Shown: in pieces, positions 16,831 through 25,404 of the stretch
How positions within the stretch are numbered: the first letter of the stretch is position 1
Layout of the letters: each line of letters begins with the position of its first letter
NCBI RefSeq assembly: GCF_014168815.1
Contig: NZ_AP021972.1
Location: 1,798,001 to 1,862,000, forward strand
Direction: 5' to 3'
DNA from: Klebsiella sp. WP3-W18-ESBL-02
GTDB taxonomy: Bacteria; Pseudomonadota; Gammaproteobacteria; Enterobacterales; Enterobacteriaceae
DNA: 64,000 nt
Made by a program: the position numbers and the translations under genes
Notes under the pieces: model-generated
What the model was told of the DNA's origin: nothing
The model's input: the letters and a program-made list of their open reading frames with translations, nothing else
Databases searched by the model: none

Positions 16831-18066
16831 ATGACCGATCAAAGTTTATATATTCAACAGGGAGTCTGGGCGCGCCTGGGTCTGCCGCGCGAGCTGGTAT
16901 GGGGGTTCGTCGGCGTTTTCCTGTTTATCACCGGAGCCACTATCGAACAGAGCTGGCTGGCATCGTTGCTACAGCAGCGCGGTCTTGATGCGGTGCACAT
17001 CAGCCTGCTGTCTTCCGTTTTTGGCCTGTGCGTGGCGGCCGTCTCCTGGTTTTCCGGCATTGGCGCAGGCGTGCTGGGCGTACGCCGTCTGATGTGGCTG
17101 GCAACGCTGCTTTATTTCGTGGGCTCGCTGCCGTTTATTTTCGTCGCACTGCCCGACGGCAACTACCCGCTGATGATGGTGAGCTACGCGGTGCGCGGAA
17201 TGGCCTATCCGCTGTTTGCTTATTCGTTTCTGGTGTGGATTAACCAGCGCTGCGAAAGCCGTATTCTCGGGCGCGCCGTTTCCTGGTTCTGGATAGCCTT
17301 TGGCGTTGGTATGACCATCGTCGGGCCGTGGTTTTCCGGCTTTATGATCCCCCGATTAGGCGAGACCACCACGCTGCTGTCAGGCTTTGTTTTCGTGCTG
17401 GCAGGCTGCGGCTGCGCGCTGATCCTCAACCGTGACAAGCCCCAGTGGCAGCAAGGACAGGCGGTGGGACAGGCGCTGGTGGAAGGTATCGTGGTGCTGG
17501 CGCGCGAACCGAAAATGCGCCTCGCAGTGGTCGTAAAAACCATCAACGATATTGGCAAATTTTCGCTGGTGATCCTGATGCCGGTATATCTGCCACGCTT
17601 TGGCTTTAGCATTGAAGAGTGGCTGACCATCTGGGGCCTGGTCAACGTGGTAAACATCTTCGCTAACTACTTCTTCGGCTGGCTGGGCGATACCATCGGC
17701 TGGCGTAACACGGTGGTGTGGTTTGCCGGTACGCTATGCGGGCTGGCGGCGCTGGCGGTGTGCTACGCGCCGGTGCTGTTTGGCCACAGCAGCGCGGCGT
17801 TGATCGTCGCGCTGGCGATTTACGCTATCGGTCTGGGCGCATTTGGCCCCCTCAGCGCACTGATTCCATCACTGTTGCCGGAAAATAAGGGCGCGGCTAT
17901 TTCCTGCCTGAATCTTGGATCCGGCCTCAGCAATTTTGTCGGCCCGCTTATTGTTACGTTGTGCGTTAACCCGCTCGGTGTGGAAGGAACGCTATGGGTG
18001 ATTGCGCTGCTGTATTTTGCCGCCAGCTTACTCACCCTGCCGTTAAAAATGCCGGAACAGGGCTGA
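16831..18066 (+). CDS. MFS transporter of the polyol permease (RbtT/DalT-like) type
   Basis: A 411-residue major facilitator protein with about 12 helices. The segments RGMAYPLFAYSFLVWI near residue 120, SWFWIAFGVG near residue 150 and GAAISCLNLGSGLSNF near residue 355 resemble the ribitol/arabinitol permeases RbtT and DalT. It therefore probably imports a sugar alcohol or related compound by proton symport. No polyol dehydrogenase or kinase is nearby, so the substrate is open. It begins 11 bases after an intrinsic terminator and has only a weak ribosome site, so it may be expressed by read-through or a promoter inside the upstream gene. osmF follows after 68 bases. Confidence 0.8.
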   Translation: MTDQSLYIQQGVWARLGLPRELVWGFVGVFLFITGATIEQSWLASLLQQRGLDAVHISLLSSVFGLCVAAVSWFSGIGAGVLGVRRLMWLATLLYFVGSLPFIFVALPDGNYPLMMVSYAVRGMAYPLFAYSFLVWINQRCESRILGRAVSWFWIAFGVGMTIVGPWFSGFMIPRLGETTTLLSGFVFVLAGCGCALILNRDKPQWQQGQAVGQALVEGIVVLAREPKMRLAVVVKTINDIGKFSLVILMPVYLPRFGFSIEEWLTIWGLVNVVNIFANYFFGWLGDTIGWRNTVVWFAGTLCGLAALAVCYAPVLFGHSSAALIVALAIYAIGLGAFGPLSALIPSLLPENKGAAISCLNLGSGLSNFVGPLIVTLCVNPLGVEGTLWVIALLYFAASLLTLPLKMPEQG

Positions 18067-18080
18067 ATGTTCTATTTTCG

Positions 18081-18091
18081 TCTACGCTTTT
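18081..18091 (+). promoter_or_regulatory. Candidate sigma-S promoter of osmF
   Basis: TCTACGCTTTT matches the sigma-S extended -10 pattern KCTAYRCTTAA at nine of eleven positions and lies 44 bases before the osmF start. The E. coli yehZYXW operon is known to depend on RpoS, which makes this assignment reasonable. Confidence 0.5.
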
Positions 18092-18134
18092 TGCTTAAGC
18101 GCCTGTTAATTGAGCGCAAATAAGAGGAACGCGT

Positions 18135-19046
18135 ATGACGATTGCAAGGGGATGGACGCTGGCGCTGCTGGCGGCGGTAAGTCTGCCGTCACTGGCCGCC
18201 GAGCCGGTGAAGGTCGGGTCAAAAATTGATACCGAAGGCGCGCTGCTGGGCAACTTAATTTTGCAGGTCCTGGAAAGCCACGGCGTCAAAACCGTGAATA
18301 AAATTCAGCTCGGCACCACGCCGGCCGTGCGGGGAGCGGTAACCTCCGGCGAGCTGGATATCTACCCGGAATACACCGGCAACGGCGCTTTCTTCTTCAA
18401 AGATGAAAACGACCCGGCATGGAAAAATGCCCAGGCCGGGTACGAGAAGGTGAAAATGCTCGACGCCGAGAAAAACCATCTTATCTGGCTGACGCCGGCC
18501 CCCGCGAATAACACCTGGACCCTGGCCGTTCGCCAGGACGTGGCGGACAAAAATAAGCTCACCTCACTGGCCGACCTGAGCCGCTACCTGAAGGCGGGAG
18601 GCAGCTTCAAGCTGGCAGCCTCGGCGGAGTTTATCGAGCGTCCGGACGCGCTGCCCGCGTTTGAAAAAGCCTATGATTTTAAGCTGAATCAGAATCAGCT
18701 GCTGTCGCTGGCGGGCGGCGATACGGCGGTAACCCTCAAAGCGGCTGCTCAGCAAACCTCCGGCGTTAACGCGGCGATGGCCTACGGTACCGACGGCCCG
18801 GTGGCGGCGCTGGGGCTACAAACGCTCAGCGATCCGAAAGGCGTGCAGCCGATCTACGCGCCTACGCCGGTGGTACGTGAGGCGGTACTCAAAGCCAACC
18901 CGGATATGGCGAAATGGCTTCAGCCGGTGTTTGCCAGCCTGGATGAGAAAACCCTGCAAACGCTGAATGCGAAAATTGCGGTAGAAGGGCTGGATGCCAA
19001 AAGCGTTGCGGCAGGCTATCTGAAGGAAAAAGGCTGGGTGAAGTAA
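18135..19046 (+). CDS. osmF: Osmoprotectant ABC substrate-binding protein OsmF (YehZ)
   Basis: A 303-residue periplasmic OpuAC-type binding protein with a signal peptide ending SLAA near residue 22. The mature part starts VKVGSKIDTEGALLGN, and the motif GELDIYPEYTGNGAFFF near residue 75 is typical of the quaternary-amine binding clade. It is close to E. coli OsmF over its whole length. OsmF with YehYXW forms a low-affinity glycine betaine importer induced at high osmolarity and in stationary phase. AAGAGGAA precedes the ATG. The gene leads the osmF-yehYXW operon; yehY follows after 12 bases. Confidence 0.95.
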   Translation: MTIARGWTLALLAAVSLPSLAAEPVKVGSKIDTEGALLGNLILQVLESHGVKTVNKIQLGTTPAVRGAVTSGELDIYPEYTGNGAFFFKDENDPAWKNAQAGYEKVKMLDAEKNHLIWLTPAPANNTWTLAVRQDVADKNKLTSLADLSRYLKAGGSFKLAASAEFIERPDALPAFEKAYDFKLNQNQLLSLAGGDTAVTLKAAAQQTSGVNAAMAYGTDGPVAALGLQTLSDPKGVQPIYAPTPVVREAVLKANPDMAKWLQPVFASLDEKTLQTLNAKIAVEGLDAKSVAAGYLKEKGWVK

Positions 19047-19058
19047 CCGGTTATTCTC

Positions 19059-20213
19059 ATGTCTCGTTGTTCTCATCGCGTGGTGGCGCTGCTGACGCTG
19101 ATGCTGCTGGCCGCCGCCGCGCTGCCGTTTGCCAATTTTGCCCCGAACCGGCTGGTGTCGGGCAACGGCCTGTGGCTGTGGCAAATCTGGTCATTCTCGC
19201 CGCTGTTCCTGCTGGCGGTACCGCTGGCTTTCTGGGTCCTCTGCTGGCTTCCCGGACGTCTTTCCAGCCTGTTGATTCTGTTGCTGGGGCAGGCCTGCTT
19301 TACGCTGCTGCTGTGGACGGCGGGGGCAGCGGCCGAGCGTCTGGCGCAAAATGGCGGCGCGCTGGCGCGGACTTCGCCGGGCAGCGGGCTGTGGTTAGGG
19401 CTATTGCTGATATTGCTCATCTGCAGCGAAGCTATTCGTCGCCTGACGCCCCGCGTGCCGTGGCGCTGGCTGCTGAATGTACAGCTGTGGCTGCTGCCGT
19501 GCTGGCTGTTGTGGAGCGGGGCGCTGGACGGGCTGTCGCTGCTGAAAGAATACGCCAACCGCCGGGAAACCTTTAACGATGCGCTATACCAGCACCTCAC
19601 GCTGTTGTGGGGCACGCTGTTGCCCGCGCTGCTGATTGGCGTGCCGTTGGGCCTGATGTGCTGGCGGAACCCGCGTCGGCAGTCTGGCGTCTTCACGCTA
19701 CTCAATATCATTCAAACCATTCCCTCCGTGGCGCTGTTTGGCGTGCTGATCGCGCCGCTGGCCGGATTGGTGCAGCGTTTCCCGTGGCTGGCGACGCTGG
19801 GTATCGCGGGCACCGGGCTCACGCCTGCGCTGATTGCGTTGGTGCTGTATGCGCTGCTGCCGCTGGTGCGTGGCGTGGTGGCTGGGATGCAGCAGGTCTC
19901 GCCGCAGGTGCTGGAAAGCGCCGCCGCGATGGGGATGAGCCGCGGGCAAACCTTCCTGCGTGTGCAGTTGCCGCTGGCGCTGCCGGTGCTATTGCGCAGC
20001 CTGCGGGTGGTCGTGGTACAAACGGTGGGGATGGCGGTAGTGGCGGCGCTGATCGGTGCGGGCGGTTTCGGTGCGCTGGTGTTCCAGGGGCTGCTCAGTA
20101 GCGCGCTGGATCTGGTGCTGCTGGGCGTCATCCCGGTCGTCGCTCTGGCCGTGGTCATCGACGCGCTGCTGAACCTGGCGGCGACTCTACTACAAGGAGA
20201 AGCCGGTGATTGA
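19059..20213 (+). CDS. yehY: Osmoprotectant ABC permease YehY
   Basis: A 384-residue inner-membrane permease. The N-terminal half has several extra helices. The C-terminal half is the binding-protein-dependent transport domain, with the EAA loop ESAAAMGMSRGQTFLRVQLPL near residue 285 that contacts the ATPase. Length matches E. coli YehY (385). It overlaps yehX by 8 bases, indicating translational coupling. Confidence 0.94.
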   Translation: MSRCSHRVVALLTLMLLAAAALPFANFAPNRLVSGNGLWLWQIWSFSPLFLLAVPLAFWVLCWLPGRLSSLLILLLGQACFTLLLWTAGAAAERLAQNGGALARTSPGSGLWLGLLLILLICSEAIRRLTPRVPWRWLLNVQLWLLPCWLLWSGALDGLSLLKEYANRRETFNDALYQHLTLLWGTLLPALLIGVPLGLMCWRNPRRQSGVFTLLNIIQTIPSVALFGVLIAPLAGLVQRFPWLATLGIAGTGLTPALIALVLYALLPLVRGVVAGMQQVSPQVLESAAAMGMSRGQTFLRVQLPLALPVLLRSLRVVVVQTVGMAVVAALIGAGGFGALVFQGLLSSALDLVLLGVIPVVALAVVIDALLNLAATLLQGEAGD

Positions 20214-21153
20214 ATTTTCGCAGGTAAATAAAACGTTCGGCGAGCATCCGGCCGTGAAGGATCTGACCCTGCGGCTGGAGGAAGGCGCGTTCTCTGTGCT
20301 GATTGGTACCTCGGGTTCGGGGAAATCGACGCTGCTGAAGATGATTAACCGGCTGGTCGAACCGGACAGCGGGACGATCCGTTTCGCCGGTCAGGACATC
20401 CGTCAGCAGCCGCTGCTGGCGCTGCGCCGCCGCATGGGATACGCCATTCAGTCGATTGGCCTGTTCCCGCACTGGACGGTGGCGCAGAACATCGCTACCG
20501 TTCCGCAGCTGTTGAAATGGCCGCAGGCAAGGATAAACGCGCGTATCGACGAACTGATGGCGCTGCTCGGGCTCGACGTCGCGCTGCGAGCCCGCTATCC
20601 GCATCAGCTGTCCGGCGGCCAACAACAGCGCGTCGGCGTCGCGCGGGCGCTGGCCGGCGATCCGGACGTGCTGCTGATGGATGAACCATTCGGCGCGCTC
20701 GATCCGGTCACCCGCAGCGCCCTACAGCAAGAGATGCGCCGTATTCACCAACTGTTTGGGCGCACCATTGTGCTGGTCACGCACGATATTGATGAAGCGC
20801 TGCGCCTGGCGGATAACCTGATCCTGCTGGATGGCGGCGAGGTGGTGCAGCAGGGGACGCCGCTGCAGATGCTCGGCGCGCCGGGCAATGCGTTTGTACG
20901 CACCTTTTTTGGCCGCAGCGAACTGGGCGTCCGCCTGCTGTCATTACGCCAGGTGGCAGACTATGTGCGCCACGGTGAACGCGCGCAGGGAGAGGCGATT
21001 GCCGATTCGCTCTCGCTGCGCGATGCGCTGTCGGGCTTTATGGTCCAGCGGCGTACGGTGTTGCCGGTCAGTAATGCGGCGGGGGAGTCTTACGGCGCGC
21101 TGCATTTTGCCGATCTTTTGCGCGAGGAGTCGGCCGATGCGCGCGTTTCGTGA
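20206..21153 (+). CDS. yehX: Osmoprotectant ABC ATPase YehX
   Basis: A 315-residue ATP-binding subunit with Walker A GTSGSGKST near residue 37, signature LSGGQQQR near residue 131, Walker B VLLMDEP near residue 150 and switch histidine in LVTHD. A C-terminal extension of about 80 residues (VLPVSNAAGESYGAL) resembles the CBS-like regulatory tail of the OpuCA/ProV group, which can sense ionic strength. The start is GTG with AAGGAG 6 bases upstream. It overlaps both its neighbours, yehY by 8 bases and yehW by 17. Confidence 0.94.
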   Translation: MIEFSQVNKTFGEHPAVKDLTLRLEEGAFSVLIGTSGSGKSTLLKMINRLVEPDSGTIRFAGQDIRQQPLLALRRRMGYAIQSIGLFPHWTVAQNIATVPQLLKWPQARINARIDELMALLGLDVALRARYPHQLSGGQQQRVGVARALAGDPDVLLMDEPFGALDPVTRSALQQEMRRIHQLFGRTIVLVTHDIDEALRLADNLILLDGGEVVQQGTPLQMLGAPGNAFVRTFFGRSELGVRLLSLRQVADYVRHGERAQGEAIADSLSLRDALSGFMVQRRTVLPVSNAAGESYGALHFADLLREESADARVS

Positions 21154-21874
21154 TCCCCTGCTGTGGCTGATGGTGCTGTTTATCGGTTTGTTGCTCGGTC
21201 TGCCGTACAGCGAGCCGCTGCTGCATTCGCTGTTTCCCGAGCAGCCGCGTCCGCTCTATCAGCAGGCCAGTTTTATGGCGCTGACGCTGGCGCATGGCGA
21301 ACTGGTTCTGCTCTCCAGTCTGATGGCGATTGGGGTAGGCGTCAGCGCCGGCATACTGGTGACCCGACCGGCCGGTCGTGAGTTTCGCCCGCTGGTGGAA
21401 ACGCTGGCGGCGATGGGGCAAACCTTTCCCCCCGTGGCCGTGCTGGCGCTGGCGGTACCGGTGATGGGATTTGGCGAGAAACCGGCAATCGTGGCGCTAA
21501 CGCTCTACGGTATTTTACCGGTTCTGCAAGGCACGCTGGCCGGGCTGGCGGCCGTGCCAGCTGGCGCACTGCGCGTCGCAGAAGGCATCGGGATGACGGG
21601 CGGTCAGCGTCTGCGTCAGGTAGAACTGCCGTTGGCGGCACCGGTGATCGTCGCGGGAATACGAACTTCGGTTATCGTCAATATCGGTACCGCAACCATT
21701 GCATCAACGGTAGGGGCCAATACGTTAGGCACACCGATAATCATCGGCCTGAGTGGGTTTAACACGGCCTATGTGATTCAGGGGGCAATGCTGGTGGCGC
21801 TGGCGGCGATTATCGTCGACCGCGTCTTTGAGCGGATAAGTCTGCGTCTCAGCCGACACCGCCGCGCACAATAA
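21137..21874 (+). CDS. yehW: Osmoprotectant ABC permease YehW
   Basis: A 245-residue permease with the EAA loop VAEGIGMTGGQRLRQVELPL near residue 155 and the conserved TIASTVGANTLGTPIIIGLSG segment near residue 195. The start is the ATG at 21137, with GAGGAG 7 bases upstream. This gives a length close to E. coli YehW (243), whereas a longer in-frame reading would simply run through yehX. It closes the osmF-yehYXW operon and overlaps the convergent yohO by 26 bases. Confidence 0.93.
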   Translation: MRAFRDPLLWLMVLFIGLLLGLPYSEPLLHSLFPEQPRPLYQQASFMALTLAHGELVLLSSLMAIGVGVSAGILVTRPAGREFRPLVETLAAMGQTFPPVAVLALAVPVMGFGEKPAIVALTLYGILPVLQGTLAGLAAVPAGALRVAEGIGMTGGQRLRQVELPLAAPVIVAGIRTSVIVNIGTATIASTVGANTLGTPIIIGLSGFNTAYVIQGAMLVALAAIIVDRVFERISLRLSRHRRAQ

Positions 21875-21962
21875 ACGAATAGCCGGCGAGCATCACGCCA
21901 CCGATACCGCTGATAGCCATCAGGGCAAAAAGAACGATCGCGGCAAATTTAGCTGACTTCAT
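21849..21962 (-). CDS. yohO: Small membrane protein YohO
   Basis: A 37-codon gene. It reads MKSAKFAAIVLF, then a hydrophobic stretch containing SGIGGVMLAGY and a short polar end (VRGGVG), which is a single transmembrane helix. E. coli YohO has the same GIGGVMLAGY core and the same location between yehW and mlrA. A good AGGAG site lies 6 bases before the ATG. The 3' end overlaps the convergent yehW by 26 bases. Its function is unknown. Confidence 0.88.
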   Translation of the reverse strand: MKSAKFAAIVLFALMAISGIGGVMLAGYSFIVRGGVG

Positions 21963-22021
21963 TGTGTACTCCTTTTGTTAACCAAAAGATTATACCGCGA
22001 AGCGCAGCTGTTAACGAACGA

Positions 22022-22741
22022 TTAATTGGCAGGAAGTGCGAAGGCCACGCCGTCTTCCTGCCAGCGCGCCAACTGCTGCTGCTGATGGGCGCTGGGGGCT
22101 GCGCCGCACCAGATTAACAGCGTCTGTCCAGGGAACAGTTCAGGCTGGATCTGCGCCAGCGGGTGCGCCAGCACGTCAACGCGCCAGCCTTGTTCACAGG
22201 CAACCCAGCCTTCCAGCCACAGTCGGGTAACGTCGGTGATATTCCAGCCCACCACCAGCGCCTGCGGCCCGGATTTTCGCCGCGCGGAAGCAAGGCTCAG
22301 CGCAATATCATTGATCAGCACGCCGTCGAGCAGGCCAAGTAGGGTGGGGAGCGTTAATTGCGCGCTTTGCAGGCGCTGGCGCAGTGGGGTAAAGAGGTTA
22401 TCGACCAGCGTGCGGGCGCCGTGGCTTCGACGCAGATCCTTAACCCACTGACGCAGGTGCTGGAGATTGCCATTACGCAGGTCGCGCAGCGCCGTCTCCT
22501 GCTGCTCTCGCCAGCCGTCGGCCGGTTCGCTGAGCAGACTTTTCACCTTGCTTACCTGAACGCCGGTTTCAATCCAGCGCTGGATCTCGCGAATGCGGTC
22601 GATATCGTCGTCGTTAAACAGGCGATGGCCGCCGTCCGTGCGCTGCGGCTTTAAGAGCGCGTAGCGTCGCTGCCAGGCGCGCAGCGTAACCGGGTTGATA
22701 TCACAAAGCTGAGCCACTTCGCCTATTGTGTAAAGCGCCAT
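22022..22741 (-). CDS. mlrA: MerR-family transcription factor MlrA (YehV)
   Basis: A 239-residue regulator. The MerR-type winged helix-turn-helix occupies residues 1-70 (YTIGEVAQLCDINPVTLRAWQRR, then DGGHRLFNDDDIDRI), and a longer C-terminal domain resembling cobalamin-binding regulators follows without the B12-binding histidine motif. In E. coli MlrA activates csgD, and so curli and biofilm formation, under cyclic-di-GMP control through YciR/YdaM. GGAGGA precedes the ATG at 22741; an upstream GTG/ATG reading adds no conserved sequence. It is divergent from btsS. Confidence 0.93.
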   Translation of the reverse strand: MALYTIGEVAQLCDINPVTLRAWQRRYALLKPQRTDGGHRLFNDDDIDRIREIQRWIETGVQVSKVKSLLSEPADGWREQQETALRDLRNGNLQHLRQWVKDLRRSHGARTLVDNLFTPLRQRLQSAQLTLPTLLGLLDGVLINDIALSLASARRKSGPQALVVGWNITDVTRLWLEGWVACEQGWRVDVLAHPLAQIQPELFPGQTLLIWCGAAPSAHQQQQLARWQEDGVAFALPAN

Positions 22742-22951
22742 CTTGTCCTCCGGCATGCGGTCCCCCATTTAACTTTAGACGGGGTTTGCCGTCGTGACCT
22801 GCAGCGGTCGTTTTTTATTCACTTTTCGGCGATGGAAAGTGGATAAAATGTGATCGGTCGCTTTTTTTGCACTTTTTTTGCCAGGTTTCAAAGAAAGTTA
22901 TGCCGAGTATGTGTATGTTACGCAGTTTTATTTCAGCTGTGGTGTTTGGGT

Positions 22952-24637
22952 ATGTACGAGTTTAATCTGGTGTTGCTGCTGCTTCAGCAGATGTGCGTTT
23001 TCCTGGTCATCGCCTGGCTGATGAGCAAAACGCGGCTATTTATTCCCCTGATGCAGGTCACCGTCCGCCTGCCGCACAAGCTGCTGTGTTATGTCACGTT
23101 CTCGATTTTTTGTATTCTCGGTACCTATTTCGGCCTCCATATCGAAGACTCTATCGCCAACACGCGTGCCATTGGCGCGGTCATGGGCGGCCTGCTCGGC
23201 GGCCCGGTGGTCGGTGGGCTGGTCGGGTTGACCGGCGGTCTGCATCGCTATTCGATGGGCGGGATGACGGCGCTCAGCTGTATGATTTCGACGATGGTCG
23301 AGGGGCTGCTGGGTGGGCTGGTGCACAGTTTTCTCATTCGTCGCGGCCGCCCGGATAAGGTTTTCAGCCCGTTAACGGCGGGGGCGATTACCCTGGTGGC
23401 CGAGCTGGTGCAGATGCTTATCATCCTGCTGATTGCGCGCCCGTTTGAGGATGCGCTACACCTGGTGCAAAGTATCGCCGCCCCGATGATGGTGACGAAT
23501 ACCGTGGGCGCGGCGCTGTTTATGCGCATCCTGTTGGATAAACGGGCGATGTTTGAAAAATATACGTCGGCGTTTTCCGCAACCGCCCTGAAGCTGGCGG
23601 CCTCTACCGAGGGTATTTTGCGTAAAGGGTTTAACGAAGAAAACAGCATGAAGGTGGCGCAGGTGCTGATCCAGGAGCTGGATATCGGTGCGGTGGCGAT
23701 CACCGATCGTGAAAAGCTGCTCGCCTTTACCGGCATTGGTGAAGATCACCATCTGCCCGGCAAGCCGATTTCCTCGCGCTATACGCAGAAAACGATTGAA
23801 ACCGGCGAGGTGGTGTACGCCGACGGTAACGAAGTGCCGTACCGCTGCTCGATTCACCCCAACTGTAAGCTTGGCTCGACGCTGGTGATCCCGCTGCGCG
23901 GCGAGAATCAGCGGGTCATCGGCACCATTAAGCTGTATGAAGCCAAAAATCGGCTGTTCAGCTCCATCAACCGAACCCTTGGCGAAGGCATTGCCCAACT
24001 GCTGTCGGCGCAGATTCTGGCCGGGCAGTACGAGCGGCAGAAAGCACTGCTGACACAATCGGAAATTAAACTGCTGCACGCGCAGGTCAATCCGCATTTT
24101 CTGTTTAACGCCCTGAATACGCTGAAGGCGGTGATTCGCCGTGACAGCGAACAGGCCAGCCAACTGGTGCAGTATCTGTCGACCTTTTTTCGCAAGAACC
24201 TCAAACGGCCGTCGGAAATTGTCACCCTGGCCGACGAGATTGAGCATGTGAACGCCTACCTGCAAATTGAAAAAGCGCGTTTTCAGTCGCGGCTGCAGGT
24301 GCACCTGGCGATTCCTGATGCGCTGGCCCACCACCAGCTTCCGGCCTTCACCCTGCAACCGATCGTCGAGAACGCCATTAAGCACGGGACTTCGCAACTG
24401 ATGGACGTGGGGGAAATTACCCTGCGCGCGAGCCAGCAGGGGCAGCATCTGGTGCTGGAGATTGAAGATAATGCCGGGCTGTATCTGCCCAACGCACAGT
24501 CCAGCGGGCTGGGCATGAGTCTGGTTGATAAGCGGCTGAAAATGCGCTTTGGCGACGAGTGCGGCATTTCGGTGGCCTGCGAGCCGGACCGTTTTACCCG
24601 TGTTACCCTGCGGTTACCTCTGGAGGAGAGTGCATGA
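22952..24637 (+). CDS. btsS: Pyruvate-sensing histidine kinase BtsS (YehU)
   Basis: A 561-residue LytS-type sensor kinase. Five or six N-terminal helices form a 5TMR-LYT domain (AVMGGLLGGPVVGGLVGLTGGLHRYS near residue 90). A GAF region follows, then the kinase core with phospho-acceptor His in the AQVNPHFLFNALNT motif near residue 380, a PAFTLQPIVENAIKHG N-box and a GLGMSLVDKRL G-box. Length equals E. coli BtsS when started at the ATG at 22952; an upstream start adds Cys/Phe-rich sequence. In E. coli BtsS binds extracellular pyruvate and phosphorylates BtsR. It shares an ATGA overlap with btsR. Confidence 0.94.
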   Translation: MYEFNLVLLLLQQMCVFLVIAWLMSKTRLFIPLMQVTVRLPHKLLCYVTFSIFCILGTYFGLHIEDSIANTRAIGAVMGGLLGGPVVGGLVGLTGGLHRYSMGGMTALSCMISTMVEGLLGGLVHSFLIRRGRPDKVFSPLTAGAITLVAELVQMLIILLIARPFEDALHLVQSIAAPMMVTNTVGAALFMRILLDKRAMFEKYTSAFSATALKLAASTEGILRKGFNEENSMKVAQVLIQELDIGAVAITDREKLLAFTGIGEDHHLPGKPISSRYTQKTIETGEVVYADGNEVPYRCSIHPNCKLGSTLVIPLRGENQRVIGTIKLYEAKNRLFSSINRTLGEGIAQLLSAQILAGQYERQKALLTQSEIKLLHAQVNPHFLFNALNTLKAVIRRDSEQASQLVQYLSTFFRKNLKRPSEIVTLADEIEHVNAYLQIEKARFQSRLQVHLAIPDALAHHQLPAFTLQPIVENAIKHGTSQLMDVGEITLRASQQGQHLVLEIEDNAGLYLPNAQSSGLGMSLVDKRLKMRFGDECGISVACEPDRFTRVTLRLPLEESA

Positions 24638-25353
24638 TTAAAGTGCTGATTGTCGATGATGAACCGCTGGCGCGGGAGAACCTGCGCGTGCTGCTGCAAA
24701 CCCAGCAGGATCTGGAGATTGTCGGCGAATGTGCCAACGCGGTTGAGGCCATCGGCGCGGTACACCGGCTGCACCCGGATGTGCTGTTCCTGGATATCCA
24801 GATGCCGCGCATCAGCGGGCTGGAGATGGTTGGGATGCTCGACCCGGAACACCGGCCTTATATCGTGTTTCTGACCGCTTTTGACGAATATGCGGTAAAA
24901 GCCTTTGAAGAACATGCCTTTGACTATTTGCTCAAGCCCATCGAAGAAAAACGACTCGAGAAAACGCTCGCTCGCCTGCGCCAGGAGCGCGCGGCGCAGG
25001 ATGTGTCGCTGCTCGGCGAGAGCAAGCAGGCGTTGAAGTTTATTCCCTGCACCGGGCATAGCCGCATTTATCTGCTGCAAATGGATGATGTGGCCTTTGT
25101 CAGCAGTCGGATGAGCGGGGTGTACGTCACCAGCGGCGAAGGAAAAGAAGGGTTTACCGAGCTGACGCTACGCACGCTGGAGAGCCGAACGCCGCTCATC
25201 CGCTGCCATCGCCAGCATCTGGTGAACATGGCGCATCTGAAGGAAATTCGTCTGGAAGACAACGGCCAGGCCGAACTGCTGCTGCGCAACGGGCAGACGG
25301 TGCCGGTGAGCCGGCGCTATTTAAAGACCCTGAAAGAGGCGCTGGGGCTGTAA
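24634..25353 (+). CDS. btsR: Response regulator BtsR (YehT)
   Basis: A 239-residue regulator with a receiver domain (D9, D10, phospho-acceptor D54 in LFLDIQMPR, K104) and a C-terminal LytTR DNA-binding domain (residues 135-239, SRMSGVYVTS and RCHRQHLVNMAHL). In E. coli BtsR activates the pyruvate transporter gene btsT (yjiY). Translation is coupled to btsS by a 4-base ATGA overlap with GGAGAG just upstream. Confidence 0.95.
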   Translation: MIKVLIVDDEPLARENLRVLLQTQQDLEIVGECANAVEAIGAVHRLHPDVLFLDIQMPRISGLEMVGMLDPEHRPYIVFLTAFDEYAVKAFEEHAFDYLLKPIEEKRLEKTLARLRQERAAQDVSLLGESKQALKFIPCTGHSRIYLLQMDDVAFVSSRMSGVYVTSGEGKEGFTELTLRTLESRTPLIRCHRQHLVNMAHLKEIRLEDNGQAELLLRNGQTVPVSRRYLKTLKEALGL

Positions 25354-25404
25354 TTCGTGTAGAATCAGCCATCAAATTTTTTCATCACCACCGTCGAAGG
25401 CACT

